From positions 1 to 64,000 of the forward strand of contig NZ_WBVP01000006.1 of NCBI RefSeq assembly GCF_008933155.1: a stretch of 64,000 bases of DNA, in the 5' to 3' direction. The notes under the pieces are model-generated. The model was not told where the DNA came from. It saw nothing but the letters and a program-made list of their open reading frames with translations, and did not search any database. The translations under genes were made by a program, and so were the position numbers. Positions 7,922-17,323 of this stretch are shown here, piece by piece; the stretch's first letter is position 1, and every line of letters begins with the position of its first letter. Source of the DNA: Aliivibrio finisterrensis. Lineage in GTDB: Bacteria > Pseudomonadota > Gammaproteobacteria > Enterobacterales > Vibrionaceae.

Positions 7922-9607
7922 TTAGGACATTTCCTTGCGTTTTCTTTTATTTATGTACATCAGCTTATCAGCCATCTCTAAGGCGAGTTGAATATCCATA
8001 TCTAATGGAGCCACGCCAAAAGAGTAGGATAAGTTGATCTCTTTCTGTTGAAAGTGACGCTCAATATTAGTGCGTATTTCTTGCATTTTCACTTCAATAT
8101 TTTCAATTGAATGAGAATTAAAACACAGTACAAATTCATCTCCACCAAACCGAATAAGAAGATCTTCTTTTCTTAGATTCTGGTTAATGAAAAGTGCGGT
8201 TTCTTTCAGTTGCTGATCACCAAATTGATGCCCGTATTGATCATTAATATTCTTAAACCCATCTAAATCAATAAATACCATGGTGTTATAGACGTTTACA
8301 TCAATATGATTAAGTTTAGCTTTAGTAAAGCATCCTGTTAATGGGTCAATCGGCGATTGTACATCTTGTTTATTTTCATAAACAAATATCATGACAAAGG
8401 TTTTATCAAAATACTTTATTTTTTGGCGATAAGTATGGAAATGCGTTGTTGTTGAATCGACCTCTACTGTCTCATTCGACATTAATATATCAGACTCATT
8501 GTTGAGCAACTGTTGATCAAGTTGCAGACAAGTTTGATAGTCTGGGAATCGTTCTAATACATCAGATACAGCCATTCCAACTAAATCACAACCAAGATAA
8601 TCAGTGTGCTTTTTATTATTGTATATTGCTACACCATTTTCATCTCTTAGAATAAAAAGACAATTACAGTGCTTCATTAGATTGGTTGTAAATTGAATCG
8701 AAGGACTTTTTATGCCATCGAGTAATTCTTGATATTTTGTATTAAGTGCCTGCAAGTTGAAATTGTTGTAGTCAATACCTAATAAATTAAATGGGTCCTG
8801 TGGTTTTAGGGCTTCTAAAGCTTGATTTAATTGGGCATTGTCTTTTGCTACATTGATATTATAAATGAAGCGATCAATTGGTGGCATTGAGTCATTTAGT
8901 TGATTATCAATAATAGGAGCATGCGATTTAAGTTTTTGATTTAATTCAGATAGCGAAATAGGATAAGACAGATAATCTCCTTGAGATATTACTGACCCTA
9001 AAGATTGAATTAAATTTAATTGATTAACGTTTTCAATTCCCTTAATAATGACGTTATTACCTAAAAATTTATTTAACTTTTGGCACAACGAGCGTAAGAA
9101 ACAAAATGATAAGTAGTCATCTTCAATTTGGCTAATTAGTGACCGGTCGATCTTTATATAGTCAAAGTTAAGGCTTAATAATGGATCTGAATTTTTACAT
9201 TCTGTGCCGTAGTCATCAAGCGTAAAAAACAGGTTGAGTTTTTTTAGCCGCTGCATATTTAAACGTATTTTTTCAAGATTCACGTTTTGATGCTTAAAGT
9301 TTAACTCAAACGAGAAGTTTTTATGATGTTTGAATACGGATTCACAATATTCAATAAAAGATTCAGACTCTAAATTGCTGACTGATATGTTGATTGAGAT
9401 ATGAACATTATCTTGATTATTTAGACTCAATTTATCGGAAATAATATGAGAAATTACTGCTTTATCAAACTCTTCTTTATTATTAATTGTTGAAATAAAG
9501 CTTAGAGGTAAGTCGTCAGAGCCCTTAACTCTTATTAATGCTTCATAAGACACAATGGAGCCTTCGAAGAAATTTGGTTGATAAATGAAGTAGATGTTCT
9601 CAAGCAT
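7922..9607 (-). CDS. EAL-PAS-GGDEF protein with degenerate EAL domain; probable diguanylate cyclase
   Basis: This 561-residue protein has no membrane segment. Residues 1-235 form an EAL domain (YEALIR at 21-26, Asn73, Glu101, DDYG at 131-134, IKID at 151-154, QGDYL at 209-213). The Glu of the usual EGVE motif is Lys189 in KGIE. That position carries an essential glutamate in active phosphodiesterases, so this EAL domain is probably inactive or only binds c-di-GMP. Residues 305-410 resemble a PAS sensor. Residues 421-561 form a GGDEF domain with intact GGDEF (488-492) and a canonical RxxD inhibition site (479-482), so it should make c-di-GMP. The EAL-first order is the reverse of the common GGDEF-EAL arrangement. 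Confidence 0.85.
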   Translation of the reverse strand: MLENIYFIYQPNFFEGSIVSYEALIRVKGSDDLPLSFISTINNKEEFDKAVISHIISDKLSLNNQDNVHISINISVSNLESESFIEYCESVFKHHKNFSFELNFKHQNVNLEKIRLNMQRLKKLNLFFTLDDYGTECKNSDPLLSLNFDYIKIDRSLISQIEDDYLSFCFLRSLCQKLNKFLGNNVIIKGIENVNQLNLIQSLGSVISQGDYLSYPISLSELNQKLKSHAPIIDNQLNDSMPPIDRFIYNINVAKDNAQLNQALEALKPQDPFNLLGIDYNNFNLQALNTKYQELLDGIKSPSIQFTTNLMKHCNCLFILRDENGVAIYNNKKHTDYLGCDLVGMAVSDVLERFPDYQTCLQLDQQLLNNESDILMSNETVEVDSTTTHFHTYRQKIKYFDKTFVMIFVYENKQDVQSPIDPLTGCFTKAKLNHIDVNVYNTMVFIDLDGFKNINDQYGHQFGDQQLKETALFINQNLRKEDLLIRFGGDEFVLCFNSHSIENIEVKMQEIRTNIERHFQQKEINLSYSFGVAPLDMDIQLALEMADKLMYINKRKRKEMS

Positions 9608-9791
9608 TATTATAATTATATTCCAGATTTAAATTGTGGTTAATCTACCACGCTTAGCTGTTTAGTTACTATGTTAATAGGTATTGAAATCGCGATCTAA
9701 ATCACATTTACAAAATGAATGTATTTGTGCTAATTATATGGAGTTCTGGTGTGGTTTTTAAGGGTTTGTTTGGTGCTGGATGTATCTAATA

Positions 9792-9823
9792 CAACAGCCT
9801 GAACACTTATGAGTCAGGCTGTT
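9792..9823 (-). terminator. Hairpin after glpC
   Basis: A perfect inverted repeat CAACAGCCTGA / TCAGGCTGTTG lies 10 bp past the glpC stop. The T-run on the minus strand is poor, so termination efficiency is uncertain. Confidence 0.6.
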
Positions 9824-9832
9824 GATGTTAAT

Positions 9833-11104
9833 TTACACCAATGCTTCACACAATAAGGAAATAGGGTGAATAGTCGTCACATTGGTATTCTCTTCAATTT
9901 GCCATTTACAGGTTTCACAATCAGTAATTGCATAATCTGGTTTAGCCGCTTTTATTTGGTCAAAGATATTTTTACCAATAGCGATAGAGGTATCGTAATT
10001 ATCTGTTTTAAAACCATAAGTGCCAGCTAAACCACAGCATTCACTGTCTAATACTTGCACTTCTAATCCTGGAATTGCACGTAACAATTCGATGGTGTAA
10101 ATATTGCCGCCACTGCGTTCTAAATGACAAGGTGTATGGTAGACAATCTTCTTATTTAAGGGCTTCATTTTAGGCCCACGACCGTTCATGATCTCTTTTA
10201 ATAAAAAGCGAGTAACGTATTCTATTTTCTTCGCTACCTTGCTGTTATCGACATCTAATACGTGTGGATATTCTTGCTGTAAGGTGAACGAACAGGTAGA
10301 GGAAGTCGATAAAATCGGAACATCTCTACGTTCAATCGCAGCTTCTAAATTAGCAACATTAAACTCGGCATTTGTCTGTGCTTTTTTATGGAAGCCATTA
10401 GCAATAAGAGGAACACCACAACATTTTTCTTTATCTAATAACTGCACGCCAATGTGCATGTTATTCATGACACGGATAAAGTCTTTCCCTAGTTGAGGGT
10501 GGTTATAGTTTACAAAGCATCCGTGAAAATAATGAACTTGTTGCTGGTAAATCGATTGATCTGATACTTCTTTTTTATACCAACGGCGGAACGTTCCGTG
10601 AGAATACTTAGGCAGTGATTTGTGATCATGGACACCAATGGTTTTGTGCATCACTTTTTTAACTAAGGGTACGCTTGTGACGGCGTTTACAATAGGGGCA
10701 ACAGGTGTTGCGATTGAGCCAAATAGATCAGTATGACTTAGTACAAAATCACGGATCCCCTTCATGTTATAAGCCGGTTTTCCATGTTTACCACGCGCAA
10801 CTGCAATCATGTCACCAATTTTAACCCCTGACGGGCAAGCGGTTTCACAGCGCTTGCAGTTGGTGCAGAGTTTTAAGGTTTCGTCATAATATTCTGGGCT
10901 TTTAAAGCGTAAACGCTCGCCATCAGGGCCGCATTGTTTTGGCCCAGGATAATCAGGGTTCTCTTTGGCTACTGGACAATACACAGTACATACGGTGCAT
11001 TTTAAACACTGATCAAAACTCGTGTTTGCAGGTGCTCTGAAGATTAAGTTATCTTTTGCAAAACGATCTTTTAATAGATTTGAATTAAATAGTGGGCTGC
11101 TCAT
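9833..11104 (-). CDS. glpC: Anaerobic glycerol-3-phosphate dehydrogenase, subunit C (iron-sulfur, membrane-associated)
   Basis: This 423-residue iron-sulfur protein anchors GlpAB to the membrane and passes electrons to menaquinone. Two ferredoxin-type Cys clusters lie near the N-terminus (CLKCTVCTVYCP and CTNCKRCETACP). Two CCG motifs (CCGVPL and CCGLAG) lie in the C-terminal half, as in heterodisulfide-reductase-like subunits. The start overlaps the glpB stop by 4 bp (ATGA), showing translational coupling. It is the last gene of the operon. Confidence 0.96.
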   Translation of the reverse strand: MSSPLFNSNLLKDRFAKDNLIFRAPANTSFDQCLKCTVCTVYCPVAKENPDYPGPKQCGPDGERLRFKSPEYYDETLKLCTNCKRCETACPSGVKIGDMIAVARGKHGKPAYNMKGIRDFVLSHTDLFGSIATPVAPIVNAVTSVPLVKKVMHKTIGVHDHKSLPKYSHGTFRRWYKKEVSDQSIYQQQVHYFHGCFVNYNHPQLGKDFIRVMNNMHIGVQLLDKEKCCGVPLIANGFHKKAQTNAEFNVANLEAAIERRDVPILSTSSTCSFTLQQEYPHVLDVDNSKVAKKIEYVTRFLLKEIMNGRGPKMKPLNKKIVYHTPCHLERSGGNIYTIELLRAIPGLEVQVLDSECCGLAGTYGFKTDNYDTSIAIGKNIFDQIKAAKPDYAITDCETCKWQIEENTNVTTIHPISLLCEALV

Positions 11105-12468
11105 AATGCGACCTCTTGTTGTTTTGTTTTATTATTGGATAAACATTCAGGTTTTATCTGCTTGATTATGGATTCTGCAGCATGAAACCCAGAGCTAATT
11201 GCAACACCACTGCCGCTGCCTTCTAATACAGGGTTATAACCCGATAAGATCGCTCCGGCGCAATACAGATTATCAATAATATGACCTGATTTTATTGCTT
11301 GTAGTTGTGAGGTTGTTGTTACACCCATACTTAAAAATGGATGAGATTGAGGGCTAAAGAAGCTTGGATTATACCAACCAGTTCGAGTGTTACTTTGATT
11401 AAGATCTAAACCAAAAATAGGTTCTTCCATTGAACTTGCACTTGCTTTTAAACCTTGGCTAAAGAAGCTGCCGGTTGCTAGTACAAACTGCTTTGCTTGC
11501 AGTGGGAAGTCACCATGATTTTTAGTGAATATACGGTTTAATCTGTAGTGCGAATGCTCAGGATCTTCTCTATCAACATATGAAAATTCACCTTGAATAA
11601 CGTGGTCCCCATTGAGTAGAGTTCCACCTTGTTCAATGAAAGCGTGCTTCATGGTTTCTTCTAATCGAATACCCAATAATGACGGTGGCATAGTTGGAAT
11701 TTCACATAAGGTCAATTGAGTTAACGCTTCAATCTCCTTTAAAAGCCCCAAACCTTTGCCATTACCAAAAATAGCCGGAATTACGACAAGATCGCCGGGA
11801 TTCGCGTGTTGCTGCAGTGCATGTGCAAATTCTTGTAGGTTCGCTCGTTTTGCTAATAATCGAGAAAGATCAATAGAGCGTAATTCACAGTGATTACGTT
11901 GAATGTCATTAAACGCAGACAAAGAGACGCTTGCTGTTGAAATTTCAACATCAGATAATTGAGTGATTTGCTTTAGGTTATCTTGCGCTAACTTTGGTTG
12001 AAAATCACGAAAGCCATCAATCGTCACCAATACTATTTTTTGCACTGTATTGCTTTCTAGTGCCATTGGGAATTGATGAACAAAAGGTTGCGATAACCAC
12101 GTTGATTTCATTGTGCCTAGTGGCGTTAATCGATAATGATTACGTCCGTTTGTTTGAGAAGTTAGTGGAACACCAATACTAGATAGCGTCGCTTGGTACC
12201 AATCAATAGCACGGTTTACCGTTTCTTTTCCTAATGTGGCATAAGGGTGTTCAGGATAATGAGTCGAAAATCCATCAATTGCTGACATAGGGTCGATAAC
12301 ATGCGTGCCGTCAGGTGTTTTTGCTAATACATCAATAGAGCCTGATGAGAAGTGTAGGGCACTTTGACCAGAGGCAATCACTGCTGTTTTTAACCCAGCT
12401 TCTAAGCAGCGAAGAGCACAGCTTAATCCTGCCATGCCGCCGCCAATGATAATGGTATCGAAATTCAT
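11101..12468 (-). CDS. glpB: Anaerobic glycerol-3-phosphate dehydrogenase, subunit B
   Basis: This 455-residue FAD/NAD-fold protein is the middle subunit of the GlpABC complex. It has an N-terminal dinucleotide-binding motif (IIGGGMAGLSCALRC, residues 6-20). A C-terminal FAD-family segment with AGAILSGYNP and GSGSGVAISSG closes the fold. It overlaps glpA upstream and glpC downstream by 4 bp each, so the three proteins are probably made in fixed proportion. Length is a little over the Escherichia coli protein (419 residues). Confidence 0.95.
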   Translation of the reverse strand: MNFDTIIIGGGMAGLSCALRCLEAGLKTAVIASGQSALHFSSGSIDVLAKTPDGTHVIDPMSAIDGFSTHYPEHPYATLGKETVNRAIDWYQATLSSIGVPLTSQTNGRNHYRLTPLGTMKSTWLSQPFVHQFPMALESNTVQKIVLVTIDGFRDFQPKLAQDNLKQITQLSDVEISTASVSLSAFNDIQRNHCELRSIDLSRLLAKRANLQEFAHALQQHANPGDLVVIPAIFGNGKGLGLLKEIEALTQLTLCEIPTMPPSLLGIRLEETMKHAFIEQGGTLLNGDHVIQGEFSYVDREDPEHSHYRLNRIFTKNHGDFPLQAKQFVLATGSFFSQGLKASASSMEEPIFGLDLNQSNTRTGWYNPSFFSPQSHPFLSMGVTTTSQLQAIKSGHIIDNLYCAGAILSGYNPVLEGSGSGVAISSGFHAAESIIKQIKPECLSNNKTKQQEVAL

Positions 12469-14162
12469 AATGTTGCCTCTTGTTCTTTTTGTTGTTGAGA
12501 CGTATCTGTTTGTTCTGACGTTATCGCTGTATCAGTACTGGTGTTCGCGGTTGGGATATCGCTTGCACCAAATAAGCCTTCATAAATCCAATAGCTAAAT
12601 TCAGCCTCACGCAGAGCATCACCCCAGAAAACGGGCTTGATACCTTTCCAGCGTTCTTCTAAAAAGTGAGTCAATAATTGGCTTGATTGATTGCCAGAGA
12701 TTTGGCCACACTCTTCAAATAGCCCAGCAGCGCGATACGTACATAACTCGCCTTGGCAAGGCCCCATACCTAAACGGGTACGACGACGTAGATCGACTAA
12801 GTTGTGCACATCTAATTGATTGATGGCATAGTTGATTTCACCTTGAGTTACCATTTCACATTCACAGATAACCGCTTGATCTTTGGCATTATCAGTCAAG
12901 AAACGTTGTGCTCGTTCACCATGGCGATAAACTGCACTTTGATAAACAGGTTTTGCTAGGCTTGCGGTTTTTTTCGCTGCGATAGAAGCACTGTTTGACC
13001 CCGGGAGTGGGCGGCTGTGTGTTGTGCATTGTTGGGTGTTATTCAATTTTTTAGCCACAAGATCGGTGGTCATTTCTGCCATTAAGCGCGATGTCATTAA
13101 TTTACCGCCGGTAATGGTTGTTAATCCGTTCAATCCATCTTTTTCACTATGGTCAAGCAAGACAATTCCACGGCTTATATTACGGCCAGAACCATCATCA
13201 TCTACCGCGACTAAAGGACGTACGCCAGCATAAGCACGAAGTACTCGAGTATTCGCCATAATCGGAGCAAGTTTCGCGCCTTCGCTTAACAGGATATCCA
13301 CTTCTTTAGCGCTAACGTGTAAATCATCTATTTTGTCATAATCAATGTGCTCTGATGTGGTTCCTATCAATGAAATGGTGTCACCCGGAACTAAAATGTC
13401 GGCATCAGAAGGCTTACGGCAACGGTTTATTACTAAATTATTAATACGATAATCTAAGATCAGTAATGAGCCTTTAGCTGGAAACATCTTGATACTCAAA
13501 TCAGCGTATTCACAAATATTTTGCCCCCAAATACCTGCGGCATTAATGACTTCTGATGCGAATATTTCAAATTTTTGATTGGTTCTAACATCAATACACT
13601 TAACCCCAAGAACCGTATCTTGGTGGCGAATAAGAGACGTAACATGAGTATGAGTGAGCAAACGCGCACCATTTTCTTTCGCATCAAGCACATTTGCCGC
13701 ACATAAACGAAAAGGGTCAAGTGTTCCATCCGGCACTTGAACCGCACCAATTAGGTTAGGGTTGACGTTTGGTTCAAGTAGTAAGGCTTCCTTAGGAGTG
13801 AGTTGTTTTGCTTCAATACCAGCAATTTGGCATGATTCAATAAACTGCTTTTGAAAATCTAAGTCATCATCAGGAAGAGAGATAAACAGGCCTTGTGTAT
13901 CTTCAACACAATGCTTTGCGATGTTTTTTAATATTTTATTCTCATGAATGCATTCTTTAGCTGATTCGTTATCCGTAACGGCATAGCGAGCCCCAGAGTG
14001 AAGTAAGCCATGATTTCGGCCTGTGGTTCCAGAAGCTAAATCGTCTTTTTCAATTAAAATGCAATCGATACCGCGCAGAGCACAGTCACGCATGATCCCC
14101 GTGCCTGTCGCACCACCTCCGATGATGATCACTGACGTTTCTAATCGAGACGTTTTATCCAT
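12465..14162 (-). CDS. glpA: Anaerobic glycerol-3-phosphate dehydrogenase, subunit A (catalytic)
   Basis: This 565-residue flavoprotein oxidises sn-glycerol 3-phosphate anaerobically. It carries the N-terminal FAD motif (IIGGGATGTGIMRD), the DAO-family GLLHSGARYAV segment, and a C-terminal BFD-like [2Fe-2S] region with CECEMV and GPCQGELC. The last 30 or so residues are Gln/Thr/Ser-rich and probably unstructured. It is the first gene of glpABC. A GlpR-like operator at 14245-14260 lies 83 bp before the start. Confidence 0.96.
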   Translation of the reverse strand: MDKTSRLETSVIIIGGGATGTGIMRDCALRGIDCILIEKDDLASGTTGRNHGLLHSGARYAVTDNESAKECIHENKILKNIAKHCVEDTQGLFISLPDDDLDFQKQFIESCQIAGIEAKQLTPKEALLLEPNVNPNLIGAVQVPDGTLDPFRLCAANVLDAKENGARLLTHTHVTSLIRHQDTVLGVKCIDVRTNQKFEIFASEVINAAGIWGQNICEYADLSIKMFPAKGSLLILDYRINNLVINRCRKPSDADILVPGDTISLIGTTSEHIDYDKIDDLHVSAKEVDILLSEGAKLAPIMANTRVLRAYAGVRPLVAVDDDGSGRNISRGIVLLDHSEKDGLNGLTTITGGKLMTSRLMAEMTTDLVAKKLNNTQQCTTHSRPLPGSNSASIAAKKTASLAKPVYQSAVYRHGERAQRFLTDNAKDQAVICECEMVTQGEINYAINQLDVHNLVDLRRRTRLGMGPCQGELCTYRAAGLFEECGQISGNQSSQLLTHFLEERWKGIKPVFWGDALREAEFSYWIYEGLFGASDIPTANTSTDTAITSEQTDTSQQQKEQEATL

Positions 14163-14244
14163 AATTCACTCTCTTTTTACCACTTATGATGTATGGATCT
14201 ATGATGATATTTATCTTCTACACTTTCTTTGATTTAGCACAACT

Positions 14245-14260
14245 ATGTTCGTTCGCGCAT
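14245..14260 (-). promoter_or_regulatory. GlpR operator of glpABC
   Basis: The element ATGTTCGTTCGCGCAT differs from that before glpD at a single position. It lies in the glpA upstream region. Further TTCG-containing sequence follows at 14261-14278 (TCGTGTTATTTTCGTTTT), which may be a second, weaker site. Confidence 0.6.
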
Positions 14261-14401
14261 TCGTGTTATTTTCGTTTTGGTATATAAGTCACATGAATTT
14301 CATTAAACGAAGGTGGGCTTAGGGGTTTAACGCGATGGTAAAGAGAATAATTTGCGCGTTTTCGAATTATAGATGGGTAGGTTTGCGATGCACCGTGCCA
14401 T

Positions 14402-14848
14402 GAGCAAGTAAAAGGTTTATTCGTCATGGGTGAAAAACCTGTACTGAGTGATCCTGACCAAGCGCATGTAATTCACGGTTTAGAGACGTTAGATTTCTTA
14501 GTGGAACAAGATATCTTTATGGCAGAAACTGCGGCTTATGCTGATGTTATTCTGCCATCGTGTTCGTTTGCAGAAAAAGCGGGTCACTTTATCAATACTG
14601 AGCGTTTAGGTATCTCAAACAGTGAGATGGTTCGAGTATCAACACGTCGTGGTACGATTGAAGCTCCTACATTTGTGACTAAGCGTATGCAAGAAGGGGT
14701 GATATTTGTACCGTTTCACTTTGTAGAAGCGGCGGCGCATACATTGACCACAACAGCACTAGATCCTCATGCAAAGATCCCTGAGTTTAAAGTCGCAGGG
14801 GTGAAGGTTGAAAAGGTATTACAACCAGAGCCTGAAGTCTGCGTATAA
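14402..14848 (+). pseudogene. Remnant of a formate dehydrogenase alpha subunit (molybdopterin oxidoreductase)
   Basis: The frame resembles the C-terminal third of FdhA/FdsA-type formate dehydrogenases. It has the family segment GLFVMGEKPVLSDPD, then DIFMAETAAYADVILP and SFAEKAGHFINTER. After NTER the sequence jumps to a cofactor-domain end (TTALDPHAKIPEFK), so about 100 or more residues expected in between are missing. The N-terminal catalytic region with its selenocysteine/cysteine and Fe-S motifs is absent; the frame upstream is closed by a stop. A Met start at 14426 would give a 140-residue product, but it could not be a working enzyme. It is best read as a gene eroded by deletions. Confidence 0.75.
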
Positions 14849-14868
14849 ATAATGTAATAACGTAAAAT

Positions 14869-14908
14869 AAAATGCCCGATGATTTGAGGTAATCATCGGG
14901 CATTTTTT
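14869..14908 (+). terminator. Terminator after the formate dehydrogenase remnant
   Basis: A strong hairpin ATGCCCGATGATT / AATCATCGGGCAT with an AAAA lead and T6 run has survived although the gene is broken. Confidence 0.85.
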
Positions 14909-14920
14909 ATTTGACTAGTA

Positions 14921-15082
14921 ATACCAACCGTAGTAAATAACTGGTCATCCTAACTGGTTAAAATGCTCGATAACTACGTTGAAATTTTTGATTGTAGAAT
15001 AACTACTTATCGAAAAATTTCGCCTTGTTCTCAAGCATTTTTCCTGAGCTATTTCTGAACACTTACTTATTGTGATTGGTAT
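14921..15082. repeat. Palindromic interspersed repeat (MITE-like), about 162 bp
   Basis: The element starts with ATACCAAC and ends with its approximate complement GATTGGTAT. Nested inverted repeats lie within: AAAATGCT against AGCATTTTT, and GAAATTTTTGA against TCGAAAAATTTC. The whole would fold into a long imperfect hairpin. It has no coding capacity and sits between pepT and a terminator. It looks like one of the abundant non-autonomous repeats seen between genes in Vibrio genomes, but no second full copy lies in this window. Confidence 0.6.
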
Positions 15083-15091
15083 AAAATGTAA

Positions 15092-16321
15092 TTATTTATT
15101 GTTGATAGCGTTTAACTCTGCAATTTTCACAATTACATCAACGGCTTGTTTCATGCCATTAATCGTAATGAATTCATGAATACCGTGGAAGTTATAACCA
15201 CCCGTAAAGATATTAGGGCAAGGTAAACCCATAAAAGATAAACGAGCACCATCAGTCCCGCCTCGGATTGGTTTAATATCAGGTTGAATGTCGCATGCAG
15301 TCATTGCTTCTTTAGCTAGTTCAATCACGTGCGGGTGAGGTTCTACCATTTCACGCATATTGAAGTAGCTGTCGGTTAAGATTAATTCAACACGTCCCTT
15401 TTCTAGTTTTGTGTTTAGCTCATCTACTTTTTGCTGCATAAAGGCTTTACGAACAGCCATACCTTCACGGCTAAAGTCACGCACAATGTAGCCAAGTTCT
15501 GTTTTTGCTACGCCAGTTTCCATTGATTTTAGATGATAGAAACCTTCATAGCCTTCAGTGCCTTCTGGGGTTTCATCTGCTGGCATCATCATTTGAAATT
15601 GAGCCGCGATATTCATGGAGTTAACCATCTTACCTTTAGCTGTACCCGGGTGAACGTTTACACCGTGGCAAATAACATCTGCACTAGTAGCGTTAAAGTT
15701 TTCATATTCTAATTCACCCACAGGGCCACCATCGATAGTGTACGCCCACTTAGCATTGAATTTTTCAACATCAAATAGGTTTGCGCCACGGCCAATTTCT
15801 TCATCTGGAGTAAAGCCAATGCAGATATCCCCGTGTGGTATTTCTGGATTTGCTTTTAGTACAGCAATTGCTGTTAAAATTTCAGCAATGCCTGCTTTGT
15901 TATCGGCACCAAGTAGGGTCGTTCCGTCAGTCGTAATTAGATCATGACTGATAAGATTCTTAAGATCAGGAAATTGAGTTGGGTTCAGCTCTTCACCACT
16001 AGTGCCAAGCGCAATAATATTACCTTGATAGTTTTCAATAAGCTGTGGTTTTACATCTTCACCTGATGCATCAGGGGCTGTGTCCATATGTGCAATGAAA
16101 CCAATCGCTGGCACATCGTAGTCGACGTTTGATGGTAAGCGAGCCATGACATAGCCATTGTCATCAAGAGAGACATCAGAAAGTTCAAGCTCAGTTAATT
16201 CAGCGATTAATTGCTTTGCTAAATTAAACTGCTTTTTTGTACTTGGGCATTGAGGTGCTGAAGGATTGGATTGCGTATCGATACTTACATAACGAAGAAA
16301 GCGTTCTACGAGATCTTTCAT
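15092..16321 (-). CDS. pepT: Peptidase T (tripeptide aminopeptidase)
   Basis: This 409-residue cytoplasmic zinc metallopeptidase of the M20 family removes the N-terminal residue from tripeptides. Metal and catalytic motifs are present: HMDTAPD with the first His, GADNKAG with the bridging Asp, PDEEIGRGA with the catalytic and metal Glu, DGGPVGE, and the C-terminal GGTDGARLS and NFHGIHE. The start is placed at the Met of MKDLVERF, preceded by GAGTGA, rather than 11 codons upstream, because family members start here. In enteric bacteria pepT is FNR-activated; no perfect FNR box is evident here. Confidence 0.95.
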   Translation of the reverse strand: MKDLVERFLRYVSIDTQSNPSAPQCPSTKKQFNLAKQLIAELTELELSDVSLDDNGYVMARLPSNVDYDVPAIGFIAHMDTAPDASGEDVKPQLIENYQGNIIALGTSGEELNPTQFPDLKNLISHDLITTDGTTLLGADNKAGIAEILTAIAVLKANPEIPHGDICIGFTPDEEIGRGANLFDVEKFNAKWAYTIDGGPVGELEYENFNATSADVICHGVNVHPGTAKGKMVNSMNIAAQFQMMMPADETPEGTEGYEGFYHLKSMETGVAKTELGYIVRDFSREGMAVRKAFMQQKVDELNTKLEKGRVELILTDSYFNMREMVEPHPHVIELAKEAMTACDIQPDIKPIRGGTDGARLSFMGLPCPNIFTGGYNFHGIHEFITINGMKQAVDVIVKIAELNAINNK

Positions 16322-16412
16322 GATAGTCACTCTATATATTTGAAAAAAAGGCAAGAATGAGTATGGATCAAAAAAGAAGATGAATAATTGCGATGGGTCA
16401 TAAAAAGTAAAT

Positions 16413-16442
16413 TGGAGTAGCGCACATTTGCGCGCTACTCAT
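16413..16442 (-). terminator. Terminator after XRE-type gene
   Basis: The hairpin GAGTAGCGC / GCGCTACTC lies directly past the stop of the minus-strand gene and is followed on that strand by AATTTACTTTTTA. Confidence 0.65.
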
Positions 16443-16447
16443 ACAGA

Positions 16448-16807
16448 TTATTTGTTGTCTTTTGTTTTTAAAATAAAGCCGAATTGACTGATTAAGTTAC
16501 TGATTGATTTAAACAGCATTGTACGTTCTGATTTAGAGTATTTTGATAGTTCTTGATGGAACTCGATCACATCAGACATCGTGACACCTAGCCAATCAGG
16601 GATGTTGTCGCTACCTGAAACAATCCAGCCAATCTCTTTTCTCAGAATAAAACTTAATGGAATCAATTTGGATATATGAGGGCTAGAAAGGCCACTTGTC
16701 CAGTTAATAACCGTTCTGGTTGACACATCGCATGCGGTAGCAATTTGAGTATTGGAAAGTCCTAGCTCTTTTTTTCTGACCTCGATCCGTCTAGAGATAC
16801 TTTCCAT
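16448..16807 (-). CDS. XRE-family helix-turn-helix protein
   Basis: With the ATG start at 16807 this encodes 119 residues. A longer reading from TTG at 16873 lacks a good ribosome-binding site and adds no recognisable domain. Residues 2-60 form a Cro/CI-type helix-turn-helix, with LSNTQIATACDVSTRTVINWTSG giving the two key helices. The remainder is helical without a recognised ligand domain, including IGWIVSGSDN, which resembles the linker after HTH in phage-like repressors. The target is unknown. It is separated from the next gene by about 500 bp of very AT-rich DNA. Confidence 0.7.
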   Translation of the reverse strand: MESISRRIEVRKKELGLSNTQIATACDVSTRTVINWTSGLSSPHISKLIPLSFILRKEIGWIVSGSDNIPDWLGVTMSDVIEFHQELSKYSKSERTMLFKSISNLISQFGFILKTKDNK

Positions 16808-17323
16808 AGAGGTGCTTTCATCTAACACAATAAACCTCGGAATTGTAAATTTAATAGAATGATAACAATTCAATATATAATTGAAGTTATATTTCCAACT
16901 ATTTTAGATACAACTGAAATAAACTTCATTAGCTAACTTATAGAGTATAAGTTTTTATTTAATATTCGTTGAATTGTAGATAAACTTATTTAAGTGAGCA
17001 GATTTTTAGTAATAATCTGTTTGATGTTGCATGTTAAAATTAAATGTTACCTTGATGTAACTTATTAATTTTATTGATAAGTATCCAATGAGAAGGTATC
17101 GGATTGATTTTATGAGTGCATATTAATCATATTGCTCATTTAATGCAAATTGTTTGTTCAAAAAATAATTTAATGGCTTAATGTACGAATTCAATTGTTA
17201 ATATATATATATTAAAATATAAAAAAATTAGAGGTTTACGTAGATTTATTTGTATTAAAATAACTTGTTCGCTGTAAATAACTATGATTAGATACGCTAA
17301 CTCTAGTTAATTGAGGTTAAGGA
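16808..17323. other. Long AT-rich intergenic region
   Basis: About 516 bp lie between two divergently transcribed regulator genes. Both strands carry many stops and no plausible ORF with a ribosome-binding site. The stretch at about 17190-17230 is almost pure A and T (alternating TATATATA). It probably holds both promoters and may be a site of silencing or bending proteins. Nothing else is recognised. Confidence 0.5.
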
